Below the pieces are notes generated by a model. The model saw only the letters and a program-made list of their open reading frames with translations, was not told the origin of the DNA and did not search any database. Made by a program: the position numbers and the translations under genes. 64,000 nucleotides of DNA from Ktedonobacter racemifer DSM 44963 (GTDB lineage Bacteria; Chloroflexota; Ktedonobacteria; Ktedonobacterales; Ktedonobacteraceae): NCBI RefSeq assembly GCF_000178855.1, contig NZ_ADVG01000005.1, forward strand, positions 62,001-126,000. The letters are read 5' to 3'. Shown piece after piece: positions 63,107 through 64,000 of this stretch (its first letter is position 1; every line of letters begins with the position of its first letter).

Positions 63107-63688
63107 CTACTTGTCGGGGTTAATTCTGGCGATGAACTCTCCCCCCATGTCGATCAGTATGAGGAGCCCGGAGTTTGCGGCTAACTTTATTTGGTCGACC
63201 GATGTCAGCCTATGCCCGTTTACCGTCTTGGCAAGGGGTACGATTCCCCCACCTATCGAGGTCATCGTAGGCACGCAGGCACCGCTAGAGATGCCCTGAG
63301 CACTGCAGAAGACGAGGAAGCCGTGATACCGAACGTTGAAGTCGCCATGGTTCTCTTCATGGGTTGGCGTGTCTGTGACGTGGTCGTGCAGGAAGGGAGA
63401 GAAGGGACCTGCGCCCTGGGGGGTGCCGGTCTGTGGCGCTATTACGTAGAAGTTGGTCGTTGGCGCGGTGGTTGGCGGGGGGGTGAGGTTGATAAACGTC
63501 ATCTTGAACTGGTGTCCGTCCACCCAGACCTTCTCGAAGCAGGGTGTCGTCCCGGTAACACCGCAATTCGGAAGGCCTGCGGCCTGGGCAAAGGGAGCGG
63601 ACGCCAAGACGAGTGTCAGGGCGGCGACGGCTATTGCGGCGATACGGACGAGGATAGTATTTGGGGAACGGGTCATCATGCTCATCAT
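63107..63688 (-). CDS. Secreted protein of unknown function
   Basis: ATG 63688 follows AAAGGAGACACAAAC. The 193-residue product has a Sec signal peptide: MMSMMTRSPNTILVR, a hydrophobic AAIAVAALTLVLASAPF core and a likely cleavage after AQA near residue 36. The mature part has one Cys pair (LPNCGVTGTTPCFEKVWVDG) and a second near VFCSAQGISSGACVPT, suggesting two disulfides. It also has a His-rich loop (LHDHVTDTPTHEENHGDFNV). No family is recognised. It is probably exported to the cell surface or medium. Its upstream region is the second copy of the MDR leader. Confidence 0.7.
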   Translation of the reverse strand: MMSMMTRSPNTILVRIAAIAVAALTLVLASAPFAQAAGLPNCGVTGTTPCFEKVWVDGHQFKMTFINLTPPPTTAPTTNFYVIAPQTGTPQGAGPFSPFLHDHVTDTPTHEENHGDFNVRYHGFLVFCSAQGISSGACVPTMTSIGGGIVPLAKTVNGHRLTSVDQIKLAANSGLLILIDMGGEFIARINPDK

Positions 63689-63723
63689 GTTTGTGTCTCC
63701 TTTCTTGAACGACCGTGAGGAGT

Positions 63724-63865
63724 TTCACGGTCTCTTTGAAACTGGTCTGCTCGTGGGGTCTTTGGATCGGTCTGTGTCATAACAATGCTCCTTGTTCTCC
63801 CGTTGACAGGACACTTTTCCTGTCCAGCACCATTTCCAATAATATGTGAGTATGCGGCGAGTAGG
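63724..63865 (-). promoter_or_regulatory. Duplicated upstream/leader region, copy at the secreted-protein gene
   Basis: Matches 60148-60289 and again encodes MTQTDPKTPRADQFQRDRET in the leader. That frame is not continuous with the secreted protein. It most likely supplies the promoter and a short leader peptide. Confidence 0.6.
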
Positions 63866-64000
63866 CGCGCCCCATGAGGTGTCTTCCTCACTCAGTGATC
63901 ACACAGGAGAGGGGAGGACATCGAGGAACAAAGCATTCGTCCCAGTGTCTCTTTCATGACTCACGATTTGCTCCTGTTCTCGGCAGTTCGCTACGAAGTG
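63866..64000. other. Window end, nothing assigned
   Basis: No gene or repeat is recognised in the final 135 bases. Confidence 0.4.

Noticed and set aside
63191..63718. A 175-codon plus-strand frame
   Set aside because: It is antisense to a secreted protein that has a good signal peptide and ribosome site.

Overview
The window looks like accessory DNA from a large, transposon-rich Ktedonobacteria-type genome (Chloroflexota). This is inferred from the gene mix, not proven. The mix includes a PPOX-class F420-dependent oxidoreductase remnant, an ECF-like sigma factor with a Cys-rich tail next to an MFS exporter, PAS and GAF histidine kinases, DUF4386 and DUF4389 membrane proteins, a VOC-DinB fusion, and about ten transposase families with many non-autonomous inverted-repeat elements. 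I see no rRNA, tRNA, phage module or CRISPR array.

Layout. 1-4600: ends of housekeeping-type genes broken by a small MITE, a lipoprotein, and an MFS exporter enclosed by 165-bp inverted repeats. 4600-11600: a minus-strand set (DoxX-like, alpha/beta hydrolase, DHFR-like), an IS1634 transposase with a nonsense codon, a zinc-ribbon protein, a decayed AraC gene, and a divergent isochorismatase/Lrp pair. 11600-16700: two IS110 copies (one truncated) and a tnpB gene split by a 487-bp insertion. 16800-23600: an AraC regulator divergent from a quinone-oxidoreductase-like gene, an SGNH hydrolase cut by IS elements, then IS701, IS5 and ISAs1 copies. 23700-30300: sigma factor plus MFS exporter joined by a 26-bp tandem repeat, a mostly non-coding foldback region, and the VOC-DinB fusion. 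30300-45600: dense nested elements (IS4, IS701, IS630, IS6, ISAzo13, IS110, IS5, MITEs) separated by small orphan genes, several resembling polymorphic-toxin immunity proteins. 45600-48700: a PAS histidine kinase inside a 3.07-kb unit with perfect 31-bp inverted ends. 48800-56300: IS630, IS6, ISL3 and IS1-like pseudogenes, a GAF histidine kinase and an Mrr-like nuclease. 56600-64000: SDR, DUF4386, MDR oxidoreductase, an IS630-split DUF4389 gene, a second DUF4386 gene and a secreted protein. Here a short 5' leader sequence is reused in front of at least three genes.

Most intact non-transposon genes are stress, efflux or signalling functions that do not form one pathway. The strongest organising theme is capture of single genes by non-autonomous inverted-repeat units: an exporter at 2776-4576, an immunity-like gene at 32128-32685 and a histidine kinase at 45610-48680. 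No autonomous transposase carrying those ends is present in the window. Other leads are a likely AraC operator shared by two promoters, slippery frameshift sites in IS630 and ISAzo13 transposases, and conserved non-coding DNA upstream of IS110 transposases where a bridge RNA would be expected.
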